Source: DASXKD01 sp963762735
GTDB taxonomy: Bacteria > Actinomycetota > Actinomycetes > Streptosporangiales > Streptosporangiaceae
Direction of reading: 5' to 3'
DNA: 64,000 bases
Assembly (NCBI GenBank): GCA_963762735.1
Contig: CAVXMG010000021.1
Span: 244,106-308,105, forward strand
Part shown: piece after piece, positions 17,474 through 27,314 of the stretch
Layout: every line of letters begins with the position of its first letter
How positions within the stretch are numbered: position 1 is the stretch's first letter
Program-made: the position numbers and the translations under genes
Notes under the pieces: model-generated
What the model saw: the letters and a program-made list of their open reading frames with translations, nothing else
The model's database searches: none
What the model was told of the DNA's origin: nothing

Positions 17474-18490
17474 GCCCCGTCTACCTCGGCTACTGCCGAT
17501 TGGCCCGGTATGCCGCCCGTAGCGGGCATGGTCAACCTGACCATGCCATTGAGCACGTGGCTCGGCCTGCTGGAGATGCCGGGCGAGGTAACCGGGTTCG
17601 GCCCGCTGACCGCCGACGACAGCCGTCACCTTGCTACGGCTATGGCCGAACACCCGCAGACCCGCTGGTGCGTGACGCTGACCGGCGGGGACGGCCGCCC
17701 TGTGGCCCACGGCTGCGCCCGGCCAGGCCGCGGCCTGCCGGACCGCCTCCCAGCCCCCGGCGGGCAACGCCGCAAGGCCCGGCGCCGCCCGCCCGAAAAC
17801 CTGCACCGCCGAAGCGCACGCCCGAGCCGCCGGACCGGGGATCCACACTGGCCAGGCAGGCATCCGCGCGATCTGCGATGGGACCGAGACCACCGGCGCA
17901 GGGATCCGCGCCACGTCCGGTGACCCGGCGCCGCCCGTGGCCCATGACCGGCGCCGCCGTCGGAAGGAGAGGCATGCGTTGCCGCATGGCTGGCGAGCAT
18001 CCCCATGAAGTGGTTCGAGTCCGCCGGGTGCGCCCACCAGCGGCAATCCACGGCCTACCGGCCACCGGCGGCGCTGCAGCACTTGATCAGGGTCAGGCAG
18101 CAGACGTGCGCCTTCCCCGGATGCCGCCGGCCTGCCAGCCAGTGCGACCTCGATCACACCACGCCATTTCAGCGCGGCGGCCTGACCTGTGAGTGCAATC
18201 TCGCCCCGCTGTGCCGGGCCCACCACCAGACCAAGCAAGCACCCGGCTGGCACCTGCGGCAGCTCCGGCCCGGCGTCCTGGCGTGGACCACGCCGAGCGG
18301 GCGCACCTACACCAAAGGCCCAACCGTCTACCCGGCATGACCGCTTACCCCGGCACGACCCGCGCCCCGGGGGGCTGTCCAACGAGCGTGCCCGTGATCG
18401 GCAGCAACCTCACAACGGGGTGATGCTGTGGAAGTCGGGGCGGCTCCTGGCGGAGCCCGTTCCGCTGGGGGCACCCGGTCACGTGACCGC

Positions 18491-19282
18491 CTAGGTTCCC
18501 GGTTCCGGCGCGAGCGTCACCTGGCGGCCCGCGTGCTGGGCGATCTTGGCGAAGGCGGCCGCGTCATACAGCGCGGCGGCATGCTGATCGTTGTTGAAGT
18601 ACACGAAGACGTCCGCGCTGTCCGGCCAGGCCTCCCCGGCCCGCTGGACCCAGCTGCGCAGGGCCTGGGGGCCGTACCGTGGCCAGGGCTCCGCCGCGCC
18701 CTCGTGGAGCCGCAGATAACCCCAATCCGCGGTGCGCCACAGTGGTGCCTGCGGCCGGCCAAGCCGGTCCACCCAGCACAGGGCGGCGTCATGGCTGGCA
18801 AGAAGCTGCCGGGTTTCGTCGGTCCACCAGGACTCGTGGCGGAACTCCACCGCCACCCGGACCCGGCCGCCGGAGGCCCCGGAGCCGGGGAACCGCGCGA
18901 ACTCGCCAAGGCAGGCGTCCAGCGCACCGGCGTCGGCGCGCAGGTTCGGCGGCAACTGAAGCAGCACCGGGCCGAGCCTGTCGCCAAGGCCCGCTGCCGC
19001 GCGCAACAGCCGCTGAACGGGTTCAGCCGGTTCCCGCAGCCGCCGGACGTGGGTCAGGTAACGGCTCGCCTTGACCGTCATGACAAACCCCTCGGGAACC
19101 TTGGCGCGCCACGCGGCGAACGTGTCCGTGGCGGGCAGCCGGTAGAACGTGCCGTTGTTCTCGACGGTGCCGTACCGGCAGGCGTAGTACTCCAGCCAGT
19201 CGCGCTCGGCCAGACCCGGCGGGTAGAGCACTCCCCGCCAGTCGCGGTACTGCCAGCCTGAGGTACCGATCAGCACAGGCAT
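18491..19282 (-). CDS. DUF72 family protein
   Basis: The 263-residue protein has the typical DUF72 start (IGTSGWQYRDWRG) and conserved segments VENNGTFYRLP, GPVLLQLPPN, VEFRHESWW and VYFNNDQHAAA. The fold is a TIM-barrel-like domain of unknown activity found across bacteria and archaea. It is predicted cytosolic. The promoter side borders a minisatellite at 19300-19445. No partner genes are evident. Confidence 0.9.
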   Translation of the reverse strand: MPVLIGTSGWQYRDWRGVLYPPGLAERDWLEYYACRYGTVENNGTFYRLPATDTFAAWRAKVPEGFVMTVKASRYLTHVRRLREPAEPVQRLLRAAAGLGDRLGPVLLQLPPNLRADAGALDACLGEFARFPGSGASGGRVRVAVEFRHESWWTDETRQLLASHDAALCWVDRLGRPQAPLWRTADWGYLRLHEGAAEPWPRYGPQALRSWVQRAGEAWPDSADVFVYFNNDQHAAALYDAAAFAKIAQHAGRQVTLAPEPGT

Positions 19283-19299
19283 CGCCAGAACCTGGCCTC

Positions 19300-19445
19300 C
19301 CTCCGCCAGTTGCTCACCGGCTCCCCGGGTTGCTCACCGGCTCCCCCGGGTTGCCCACTCGCTCCGCCGGGTTCCTCACCGCTCCCCGATTCCTTACCGG
19401 TTCCCCGGTTCCTCACTGGCTCTCCCGGTTGCTCATAAGCCTCCC
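19300..19445. repeat. Imperfect 20-22 bp intergenic minisatellite
   Basis: About seven degenerate copies of a unit like 'CCGGGTTGCTCACCGGCTCC' lie between the DUF72 gene start and the next gene's end. Both flanking genes are on the minus strand, so the array lies in the DUF72 promoter region. No ORF is supported. Confidence 0.75.
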
Positions 19446-19503
19446 GAGCGCACGCGTCATGTCAAGCAAGCTTTACATCCGGCCGGAGACCCCCGCGCCA
19501 GGG

Positions 19504-20148
19504 TCACCGATCGCGGACCGCGATGCCCCACACGTGCGGCGAGAAGGGAAACGGGATCCGCGTCACCGGGAACTGGAAGGCCTCCGACTGCGTCACGGTG
19601 AAGCCGGCCCCGGCGATGGCGCTGAGCGTGTCCCGGCTCACGTGGCACCCGCCGCCCAGCGGCGGCCACACGGTGGCATCCAGCATCCGCTGGGCCCGGC
19701 GCAGGCCAGGCGTGTCGGCCTGGACATGTTCCATGAAGCGGAACTGGCCCCCCGGGCGCACCACCCGGTGTATTTCCCGCAGTGCCGCGCGCTGATCGGC
19801 CACCGAGCACAGGACCAGGGTCGCCACGGCCGCGTCAAAGGCACCGTCGGCCGCGGGGAGCCGTTCGGCGACCCCGTCCTGGACCTCGATGACCCCACCG
19901 GGATTCCCCGCCTTCTGGGCGGCGATACTGCGCAGGTAGGGCGCTGGCTCGATCGCCAGCACCCGGGTGACCCCCGGCGGGTAGTGCGAGAAGTTCAGGC
20001 CGTTGCCCGCGCCGACCTCGATGACCGAGCCGGTCAGGCCGGCCAGCACTCGCTGCCGGTACTCGGCCATCCCACCGGCGTCCATCCCCGGGCTCATCTT
20101 GGCGTACCAGCGGGCGAATACCGGATGTCGCTTGCATCCTTGCGGCAC
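19504..20148 (-). CDS. Class I SAM-dependent methyltransferase
   Basis: The 214-residue protein has the SAM-binding motif VIEVGAGNGLNF at about 42-53, the acidic loop AIEPAPYL, and the post-motifs LVLCSVADQ and HRVVRPGGQF. The pattern resembles the METTL7/UbiE-like type-11 methyltransferases. The substrate is unknown. Start ATG 20148 is followed by a Lys/Arg-containing start; a 19-bp repeat array lies just upstream. Confidence 0.88.
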   Translation of the reverse strand: MPQGCKRHPVFARWYAKMSPGMDAGGMAEYRQRVLAGLTGSVIEVGAGNGLNFSHYPPGVTRVLAIEPAPYLRSIAAQKAGNPGGVIEVQDGVAERLPAADGAFDAAVATLVLCSVADQRAALREIHRVVRPGGQFRFMEHVQADTPGLRRAQRMLDATVWPPLGGGCHVSRDTLSAIAGAGFTVTQSEAFQFPVTRIPFPFSPHVWGIAVRDR

Positions 20149-20159
20149 GGCTTCCTCCG

Positions 20160-20224
20160 ATGGCTGCGGGTTTCTCTGACGGCTGCGGGTTTCTCCGACG
20201 GCTGCGGGTTTCTCCGACGGCTGC
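20160..20224. repeat. 19-bp tandem repeat upstream of the methyltransferase
   Basis: Three and a half copies of the unit CGGCTGCGGGTTTCTCCGA follow each other with one substitution, starting 11 bp before the methyltransferase start codon. The array occupies its promoter region. Confidence 0.85.
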
Positions 20225-20471
20225 GGGCGCGCGTGCTAGGCGGCGCGTGCGCTGCTCAGGCTACGGGCTCCGGCCACACGATGGCCATGAGCGGGTCGTC
20301 CAGCGGTGCCCAGACCAGCCCGGCTGGGGTCCCAGCGGCTAGCGGCGCTCGGGGCCGACCTGCGCACGATGGTCCCGCAGGGCAGGTTCCGCCTCGACGT
20401 GCCCGGCTGGTTCGGCACCTGAGGCCAAGACCCGGGTGCGCGCCGCGGGCGGGACGGTAGAGGATAGACGC

Positions 20472-21527
20472 GTGACAACGGACACCGGCGGCGGCGCCCC
20501 CGAACCGCAGGCCGTCATCGCGCCGCTCACCGGCGCGGCGATCTTCCTGGTGGTCGTGCTCGCCCCGGGCGACGACAGCGCCGCCACGGTGCGCGCCTTC
20601 TGCGCGGACCTGGCCGGCCTGGTGCGTGCCGTGGGATTCCGGGATCTGGACGGGCACCTGACCTGCGTCACCGGTTTTGGTGCGGATGTGTGGGACCGGA
20701 TCGCCGGTACGGACAAGCCAGCCGGGCTCCATCCGTTCAGAGAAATAAAAGCGGGACCGCGGCATGCCGTTGCCACCGCAGGAGACGTGCTGTTCCATAT
20801 TCGCGCCGTGCGGATGGACCTGTGCTTCGAACTGGCCAGCCAGATCATGACCCGGCTCGGCCGCGCGGTGACCGTCGTGTCCGAGGTGCACGGCTTCCGC
20901 TACTTCGACGACCGCGACCTGATCGGGTTCGTCGACGGCACGGAGAACCCCACCGGGGCCGCTGCCGCGCGGGCGACCTTGATCGGGGACGAGGACCCCG
21001 CGTTCGCGGGCGGCAGCTACGTGATCGTGCAGCAGTACCTGCACGACGTGGCCGGGTGGAACGCGCAGCCCGTCGAGGAGCAGGAGAAGATCATCGGGCG
21101 CACCAAGCTGTCCGACATCGAACTTTCCGACGACGTAAAGCCCAGCTACGCGCACAACGCGCTGAACGTCATCACCGGGGACGACGGCGAAGAGATAAAG
21201 ATCCTCCGGGACAACATGCCGTTCGGCTCGGTCGGGGACGGGTGCTACGGCACCTACTTCATCGGCTACGCCCGCTCGCCGGCCACGATCGAGCTGATGC
21301 TCACCAACATGTTCGTCGGCTCCCCGGAGGGGAACTACGACCGGTTGCTTGACTTCAGCACGGCGGTCACCGGGAACCTGTTCTTCGTGCCCGCGGTGCC
21401 GCTGCTGGAAAACCTCGGCGCCGCCGCGCCCGCGACACCTGCACGCGAAACCACTGCGCCAGCCCGGGAAGGATCTCCGGGCTCTCTCATCATTGGCAGC
21501 CTGAAAGGGGCACTTGGCGATGGATAA
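20472..21527 (+). CDS. Dyp-type heme peroxidase, encapsulin cargo
   Basis: From GTG 20472 the protein is 351 residues. The DyP signature GFVDG is at 152-156 (Asp155), a candidate proximal heme His is H228 (YAHNALN), and the distal Arg is R246 (LRDNMPFG). It would oxidise dyes or phenols with peroxide. Residues 314-337 are a flexible Ala/Pro/Thr linker. The last residues contain SLIIGSLKG, which matches the known encapsulin cargo-loading peptide pattern. The encapsulin gene overlaps its stop by 8 bp, so the two proteins are coupled. It should be packaged inside the shell. Confidence 0.95.
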   Translation: MTTDTGGGAPEPQAVIAPLTGAAIFLVVVLAPGDDSAATVRAFCADLAGLVRAVGFRDLDGHLTCVTGFGADVWDRIAGTDKPAGLHPFREIKAGPRHAVATAGDVLFHIRAVRMDLCFELASQIMTRLGRAVTVVSEVHGFRYFDDRDLIGFVDGTENPTGAAAARATLIGDEDPAFAGGSYVIVQQYLHDVAGWNAQPVEEQEKIIGRTKLSDIELSDDVKPSYAHNALNVITGDDGEEIKILRDNMPFGSVGDGCYGTYFIGYARSPATIELMLTNMFVGSPEGNYDRLLDFSTAVTGNLFFVPAVPLLENLGAAAPATPARETTAPAREGSPGSLIIGSLKGALGDG

Positions 21528-22323
21528 CCTGCACCGCGAGCTCGCGCCGGTCTCCGAGGCGGCCTGGGAGCAGATCGAGGAGGAGGCCACCCGCACGCTC
21601 AAGCGCCACCTTGCCGGGCGCCGGGTGGTGGACGTGCAGGGGCCGGCGGGCTACGGGCTGTCCGCGGTGGGCACCGGCCGGGCGCGCGACATCGACGCGC
21701 CGGCCGACGGCGTGCTCGCCCGGCAGCGCCTGGCCGCGGCACTGGTGGAACTGCGCGTTCCGTTCACCCTGAACCGCGAGGACATCGACGACGTGGAGCG
21801 CGGCGCGCAGGACGCCGACTGGCAGCCGGTCAAGGACGCCGCACGCCAGATCGCCTTCGCCGAGGACCGCGCGATCTTCGACGGCTATTCCGCCGGCGGC
21901 ATCAAGGGCATCCGGCCGGGCTCGAGCAATCCCCCGGTGGGCCTGCCCGAGGACGTGCGCGAGTACCCGACGGCGATTGCCCGGGCGCTCGGCCAGCTCC
22001 GCGAGAGCGGGGTGGACGGCCCGTATTCCGTACTGCTCAGCGCCGACGACTACGTCGCCGTCAGCGAGACCAGCGACCACGGCTACCCGGTGCTCGAGCA
22101 CCTACGGCGACTGGTCAACGGCGACATCATCTGGGCACCCGCGATCGCCGGCGCCGTCGCGCTGACCACCAGGGGCGGCGACTTCAGCCTCCAGCTCGGG
22201 CAGGACGCCTCGATCGGCTACCTGTCGCACAACGCCACCCAGGTCGAGCTGTACCTGCAGGAGACGCTGACGTTCCTGGTGTACACCGCCGAGGCCGCCG
22301 TCAGCCTGCCTGCCAGCGCCTAG
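21520..22323 (+). CDS. Family 1 encapsulin shell protein
   Basis: The 267-residue protein starts with MDNLHRELAPVSEAAWEQI, typical of the linocin M18/encapsulin family with the HK97 phage capsid fold. Conserved segments include GPAGYGLSAVGTG, REDIDDVERG, AEDRAIFDGY and YPVLEHLRRLVNGDIIWAP. Length fits T=1 shells of 60 subunits. ATG 21520 overlaps the DyP stop codon and follows an AAAGGGG site. Its predicted cargo is the DyP peroxidase encoded just upstream; no other cargo gene is visible here. Confidence 0.96.
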   Translation: MDNLHRELAPVSEAAWEQIEEEATRTLKRHLAGRRVVDVQGPAGYGLSAVGTGRARDIDAPADGVLARQRLAAALVELRVPFTLNREDIDDVERGAQDADWQPVKDAARQIAFAEDRAIFDGYSAGGIKGIRPGSSNPPVGLPEDVREYPTAIARALGQLRESGVDGPYSVLLSADDYVAVSETSDHGYPVLEHLRRLVNGDIIWAPAIAGAVALTTRGGDFSLQLGQDASIGYLSHNATQVELYLQETLTFLVYTAEAAVSLPASA

Positions 22324-22525
22324 AACGGGCGGCTGGGGCACCTTTCGCACCAGCCCGGCTGCCACAAGCGGCTGAAGGCCGCGGCGCCGCTGGTCTGCCG
22401 GGCCACCGAACTCACCCCTCCCCGGGCCCGGGCGGCTGGCCCGCTGGCATGACCACCCCAAACCGTGAACGGCCGGGCTCGGGCAGTCCGACTGGCAGTA
22501 CCGCACCGTGACGTTGGTCCAGTGC

Positions 22526-22559
22526 GGGGCAGTCACCCGCCATGGCGGGTGAGTGCCCC
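22526..22559. terminator. Bidirectional hairpin between encapsulin and the propeller gene
   Basis: A 16-bp inverted repeat (22526-22541 and 22544-22559) with one mismatch and a 2-bp centre lies between convergent genes. It begins 203 bp after the encapsulin stop and ends 4 bp before the propeller gene's stop codon. It likely ends transcription from both sides. Confidence 0.7.
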
Positions 22560-22562
22560 GAC

Positions 22563-25066
22563 TCAGCCGCTATGGCGCAAGGCGAGCGCCGGAATTTGCC
22601 GCCGACCGGGCCAAGGTCCTCTGCCCGGCAGTTGGTGATTCCCCTGAACCTGCGGGGTCAGCAGCTGGACTGGGCCCATGCGGGGGACCTGGCCGTTGAG
22701 CACGAGGAAATCGCTCAGGCCGTCGTGGTTGTAGTCGAGCGCATAGACGCGGTCGCCCGTGCCGAGGGTAGTTTCGGGTATCGGCTGAGATTTGAAGCCG
22801 CCGTTGGCGTTGCCCAGCAGCAGGTAGTCCGGCGCGTTGGTGCCGTTCGAGAGCTCTCCGCCGACGACGTAGAGGTCGGGGTTGTTGTCGCCGTTGACGT
22901 CGCCCACGGCGAGTGACTTTCCGCTCTGCAGCGTGAGGATGGTGCGGGGCTGCGCGAATGTGCCGTTCGCGCGCTGCAGGCGTTCGGCGAGCGTGTTGTT
23001 GGTGAGCGTGATGAGGTCAGGGCGGCTGTCGTGATTGACGTCGACGAACACGGCGTCGTTCGCGTCCACCGGGCCGCCGAGAATGGCGGACGACACATCC
23101 GTGAATCCCCGGCCCTGATTGTTCCGGAAGATGTGCAGGCCACCGGCGAAGTTGTCGCCGCAGACGACGAGGTCCGGCCAGCCATCGCTGTTGTAGTCGA
23201 CGGTGTGCGCACACAAGGCTCCGATGTTGAGGTCGAGGCCCATGGCGGGGGAATCCAGCATCGAGCCGTGCCCGGTGTTGAGATAGAGCCGGTCGATGGA
23301 GGGCAGGCCGTCCGAGCGGATCGGCTCCGACCCCGAGAAGATGTCCGGATGGCCGTCGTTGTTTACGTCCAGGACGGCATCATGCCGGCCGCGCCCGGTC
23401 GGGTCGGACAAATACCACTGCGGGCCCTGGTCGGTGAACGTGCCGCCAGGCTGCTGGAGGTAGAGCGCCTGCGATCTCAGCTCGGTGCCGCGGTCGGCTC
23501 CGACGGAGCAGAACATGTCGAGCAGGCCGTCGCCGTTGAAGTCAGCGGCCTGGCAGTCGTGCCGGTCGGTGATCTTCTTGAAGTAGCTCGCATCGACCTC
23601 GCTGAACGTGCCGTCGTGGTTGTTGAGGTACATATGGCCTGGATGCCAGTGGTGCGCGATGAATATGTCGGGCCAACCGTCGCCGTTGAAATCGGCAGTG
23701 ACCGCGCTGAAGGTCCAGTCCACAGCGCCGTTCACTTCAAGGCCCGCCGCCGCGGCCTGGTCGGTCAGCGTCACCGGGACCGCGGTCCCCGCCGGGGGCG
23801 TCGGCGGTGGGGGAGTCGGTGCGGGGCCGATGCCCGGCGCGGCGGGCGGGGAGGGGCCGGGACGGCCGCCCGGGTGGCCAGCGACACCGGCCCGGTCGGG
23901 CAGTTGGCCTGTTCGACAAGTGTGTCCGAGCCTTGCCGGCCCACCAGGGTGAGGTTCGACCCCGACTGGTCGGCCGCGAGACCGATCAGCTGGTTGTTGT
24001 TCGCCGGGGTGTCGACCGACTGCATCGTCTTCCACGCCGTCCCGTCAAAGTGCAGCAGGAGCGTCTTGGTGGTGCGCCCGCCCGGAACGTAGTAGGTGCC
24101 GTCCGCCCACACGTTGCTGGGCGAGATCGCATTGACCTTGCGCAGCAGTCCGGAACCGGGAATCTTCAAAAGGTGCCAACTGCTGCCGTCCCAATGCAGG
24201 GCCAGCGGCCGGTCGACGCTGCCGTCGTTGTAGTAGCCCACCGCCCAGACATCGCTGGCCGTCCGCACACTGATCCCGGTAAGGACGGTATCTATCTTGC
24301 CCGGCGACGGCACGCCGCCCGCGCCGCTCACCGACACCCACGAGGGCGACGGAAGGGAGGTGTCGTAGCGGAGGATGAGCGACTTCAGCCCGGTGGGGCT
24401 GTCCCGGTAGCCGACGGCCCACAGCCCGGTCGCCGCCGTCCCACCGATGGACATCAGCGTGTTATCCGACGTGGCGGTCCCGTCGTTGGGGCTAGCCACC
24501 CGCGTCCACGTCCCAGACACGGCGTGCTCGATCAGGGTCTGCCGCGTCCCGCCAGGCGTCATCTGGAAACCGGCCGCCCAAGCGCTCCCGCCCGCCAAGG
24601 TGTCAACGCTGGTCAACAGGGCGTTGCCGGTGAAGTCGGTGGGCATCGCGAGTGACCACTGCGTTCCGTCCCAGCGCAAAGCCAGCGGCACGTAGTTACC
24701 GCCGGACTGGCGTGCATATCCGACCGCCCATCCCCCACCGGAAATCATGGATACGCTGTCGAGGCCGCTGTTCCCTGCGCTCTGGTTCGGAGAAGGGACG
24801 TGCGACCATCCGGTCCCGTCGTACCGCTCGACCAGCGTCCGGTTCTCGCGCGTTCCGGTGTCGAACACGTCCCCCACGGCCCAGGCCTCGTGAGCGGACA
24901 CGTAGGTGACATCCTGAAGCTCACTGCCGGCGACCGAGGCCCCCGACCCGACGCTCAGCGACCCGCAGACCGACGCATCTGCGTGGCTGAAACCGGTGGC
25001 CGGCATCCATGCAGTTCCTGCAAGTGCCAGCGCGGCCAGCCCACTTAGAAATGATGGTCTCCTCAT
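22563..25066 (-). pseudogene. Secreted beta-propeller plus FG-GAP/VCBS repeat protein, frameshifted
   Basis: Two open frames form one gene. The first (start ATG 25066) has a signal peptide (about residues 1-30) and a propeller-like domain with repeated W-A-V-G motifs (for example EAWAVGD, VWAVGYYN). It ends in a Pro-rich linker and runs out of frame near 23880. The second frame, one base over, continues the Pro linker and then encodes FG-GAP/VCBS repeats with calcium-binding DFNGDGWPD, DVNNDGHPD and DYNHDGLSD loops. Together they give about 830 residues of an exported, probably adhesive or carbohydrate-binding protein. The break is in a C-rich run, so an assembly indel is likely. Confidence 0.8.
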
Positions 25067-25341
25067 GGAGAGCTACCTCCCATGGCGGGGTGTCGTCAGG
25101 ATTTGTCAGCTTATGACGAACTGCATGACCTCGCGGCGGGTATGGGGTCAAGCCCTGGTAAAGCTCATTCCGCTTAATTCACGGCACCTGGCGCCTAAAC
25201 AGTGGCTCACCGTCCGGGGCTGGCCATGCCGCGCCGCCGTTACGGCACACTGCAATTGATGTCGAGACTGGCGCGCCAGCTTCGTCCTCGGAGGCTGACA
25301 GCGCCACCCGGGCGCGGCAAATCCGAAGGGAACTGCAAGTC

Positions 25342-25746
25342 ATGGACTGGAAGCTGGAAGTCGTCGTCATCCCGGTCACCGACGTCGACCGGGCGAAGAG
25401 CTTCTACACCGGCAAGCTGGGCTTCCGCCTGGACGCCGACACCCGTCCCACCGAAACCATGCGCGTGGTGCACATGACCCCGCCCGGCTCGGGGTGCTCG
25501 GTGGTGGTCGGGCCGAAGGTGGTACCGGCCGGCACCGACCTGGGCGCTTCGGCCAGCCTGCAACTGGTCGTCGCCGACATCGAGGCGGCCCGGGCGGAGC
25601 TGGCCGGCCGGGGCGTCGAGGTTTCCCCGGTCCAGACGATGGACCCAAGGGACGGCGGAAAGTTCGCATTCTTCGCCGACCCCGATGGCAACAACTGGGC
25701 CATCCAGGAAGTCCGCGAATACGTGGGCGCCGAACTGAGCTCCTGA
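25342..25746 (+). CDS. VOC (glyoxalase-like) family protein
   Basis: The 134-residue protein starts MDWKLEVVVIPVTDVDRAKSF and closes with FFADPDGNNWAIQEV, typical of vicinal oxygen chelate folds. It is a paralogue of the frameshifted VOC gene at 14245 and shares its order of conserved blocks. Potential metal-site residues are present, but the reaction is not predictable. A GAAGGG site precedes ATG 25342. The neighbouring methyltransferase converges on it. Confidence 0.9.
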   Translation: MDWKLEVVVIPVTDVDRAKSFYTGKLGFRLDADTRPTETMRVVHMTPPGSGCSVVVGPKVVPAGTDLGASASLQLVVADIEAARAELAGRGVEVSPVQTMDPRDGGKFAFFADPDGNNWAIQEVREYVGAELSS

Positions 25747-25765
25747 GCGGAACCGTGATATCGGG

Positions 25766-26593
25766 CTAGGGACGCCGGGCGACCCCGCAATAGAGCCAGC
25801 GCGACCCGTCGCTGTCGGCCATTGCCGGGTCCTCGGCCTCCCAGTCGCCCACGTAACACAGCCGCCCAGGGACCTCCGGGTCGTGCGCCGAGACCATTTC
25901 CAGGCCCTCGAAGAGCCGCTCCACCTCGGCCCGGGAGCGGAAGTGCATCTGCTCCGTGGCGTGGTTGAAGACGCGGCGGAACTCACGCACCGCGCGCGGC
26001 GGCTTCTGGTCGCTGGTCAGGTGCGACAGCGCCAGATAGCTCCCCGGCGCCAGCGCCGCCATGTACCCGCGCACCAGGCCCCACGGATCGCTCTCGTCGG
26101 CCACGAAATGCACCACCGCGGTCATCAGCAGGCCGGTCGGCTGGCTGAAGTCGATCAGCTCCCGCAGTTCCGTGTCGGCGAGCAGGTGCTCCGGGTCGCG
26201 CAGGTCACCGTGGATGACCCTGACCCCGGTGACGCCGGCCAGCAACTGCTGGGACTGGCTGCGCACCAACGGGTCGTTGTCCACGTAGGCGACGCGGCAG
26301 CTCGTGTCGACAGACCGGACCACGTCGTGGGTGTTGCCAGCGGTAGGCAGCCCGGAGCCGATGTCGATGAACTGCTTGACCCCGCGCCCGGCGATCCACC
26401 TGGCCGCGCGCTGGTGGAATCCGCGGTTGGCCCAGGCGCAGTCCCTGATCTCAGGTACCAGCGCCATGATGCGCTGGGCGGCCTGGCGGTCTGACCGGAA
26501 GTTGTTGTTGCCGCTTAAAAGGTAGTCGTAGATCCGCGCAGGCGCAGGCCTGGCTGGATCCACTCCGGCCGGAAACTCGGCAGTCTCATTCAT
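25766..26593 (-). CDS. SAM-dependent methyltransferase (DUF574 / Methyltransf_19)
   Basis: The 275-residue protein has the family's start PARPAPARIYDYLLSGNNNF, then FIDIGSGLPT (SAM motif), AYVDNDPLV and VIHGDLRDP. Start ATG 26593 has a GGGGGAG site; the frame remains open upstream but without coding character. This family is expanded in actinomycetes, and its substrates are largely unknown. It is predicted cytosolic. Confidence 0.92.
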   Translation of the reverse strand: MNETAEFPAGVDPARPAPARIYDYLLSGNNNFRSDRQAAQRIMALVPEIRDCAWANRGFHQRAARWIAGRGVKQFIDIGSGLPTAGNTHDVVRSVDTSCRVAYVDNDPLVRSQSQQLLAGVTGVRVIHGDLRDPEHLLADTELRELIDFSQPTGLLMTAVVHFVADESDPWGLVRGYMAALAPGSYLALSHLTSDQKPPRAVREFRRVFNHATEQMHFRSRAEVERLFEGLEMVSAHDPEVPGRLCYVGDWEAEDPAMADSDGSRWLYCGVARRP

Positions 26594-26809
26594 CGCACTC
26601 CCCCCAAGCTGGGAGATACCCAGCTTGATGTGCTCTCTATACGCAGCGGTCGCAAGAACCGGCCCCGCCACGGGCCGGCCGCGAGGCACGCCGCCACGCG
26701 CACCCCGCATGCTCCGCTTATGTGGACATCGATACTAGGAGACCTGGCGCCACCAGGCCTGCTGACAGCGGAAATGCCAGGTTCCCGGCCGCCGGCGTGC
26801 CTGGCCCCG

Positions 26810-27157
26810 CTAGTGGAGCTTCCGCTGCCAGTCGCGGGGCACGCGGCCCGCCGGGCCGGGCACCGGCTGGTCGGCGGGATGGTGCTCGGGCGGCGCCAGT
26901 GCAGGGCCGCTGCCGTACATCCGGTCCTCCGCGTAGCTCCAGAACCACGACTCGCCCGGCTCGAAGCTCCTGATCAGCGGGTGCCCGGAGGCCTTCGCAT
27001 GCGCGCTGGCGTGCTGGGACGGCGAGGAGTCGCAGCAGCCGATGTGCCCGCACTGCGCGCAGCGGCGCAGATGGAACCACCAGCCCCCGGCTTCGTCGCA
27101 CTCGGCGCAGCCCGTCCCGCTCGGCGGGACCGTCGCGTCGATCGATTCCGCGGTCAC
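26810..27157 (-). CDS. UBP-type zinc finger protein
   Basis: The 115-residue product from GTG 27157 (GAGGGG site upstream) carries a ZnF-UBP-like cluster: CAECDEAGGWWFHLRRC, CGHIGCCDSS and HAKASGHPLIRSF. Similar small proteins are common in actinobacteria, and their role is not known; in eukaryotes the domain binds ubiquitin C-termini. The last 30 residues are Pro-rich. Confidence 0.88.
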   Translation of the reverse strand: MTAESIDATVPPSGTGCAECDEAGGWWFHLRRCAQCGHIGCCDSSPSQHASAHAKASGHPLIRSFEPGESWFWSYAEDRMYGSGPALAPPEHHPADQPVPGPAGRVPRDWQRKLH

Positions 27158-27314
27158 CTGCACACCCCTCTTCGCGCTTGCGAGCCGCCGAATGCGGCCT
27201 GCGACTACTGGTATAGCCAGCGAAACCCATACCCGCAAACCGCAGGCCCGGCACGAACCGTTACTGCGGGAGGCACGCTGAGCCCAGGCAGCGACACCGT
27301 CCCTGCCACCGCCC

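Larger units (their letters stand above)
16055..18340 (+). pseudogene. DUF222 / HNH endonuclease family protein, with two frameshifts
   Basis: GGGAGG at 16041-16046 precedes ATG 16055. The long first frame holds a repeat-rich N-terminus and a DUF222 domain up to about 17740. After WCVTLTGGDGRPVAHG it becomes Arg-rich nonsense and stops at 17923. A second frame looks coding from about 17740 to 17950. The first frame then resumes with AWLASIPMKWFESAGC and contains the HNH domain CDLDHTTPF...LCRAHH up to 18340. Two compensating one-base errors would give one protein of about 760 residues. DUF222-HNH proteins are multicopy in actinobacteria and their biological role is poorly known; the HNH fold predicts DNA cleavage. 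Confidence 0.8.
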
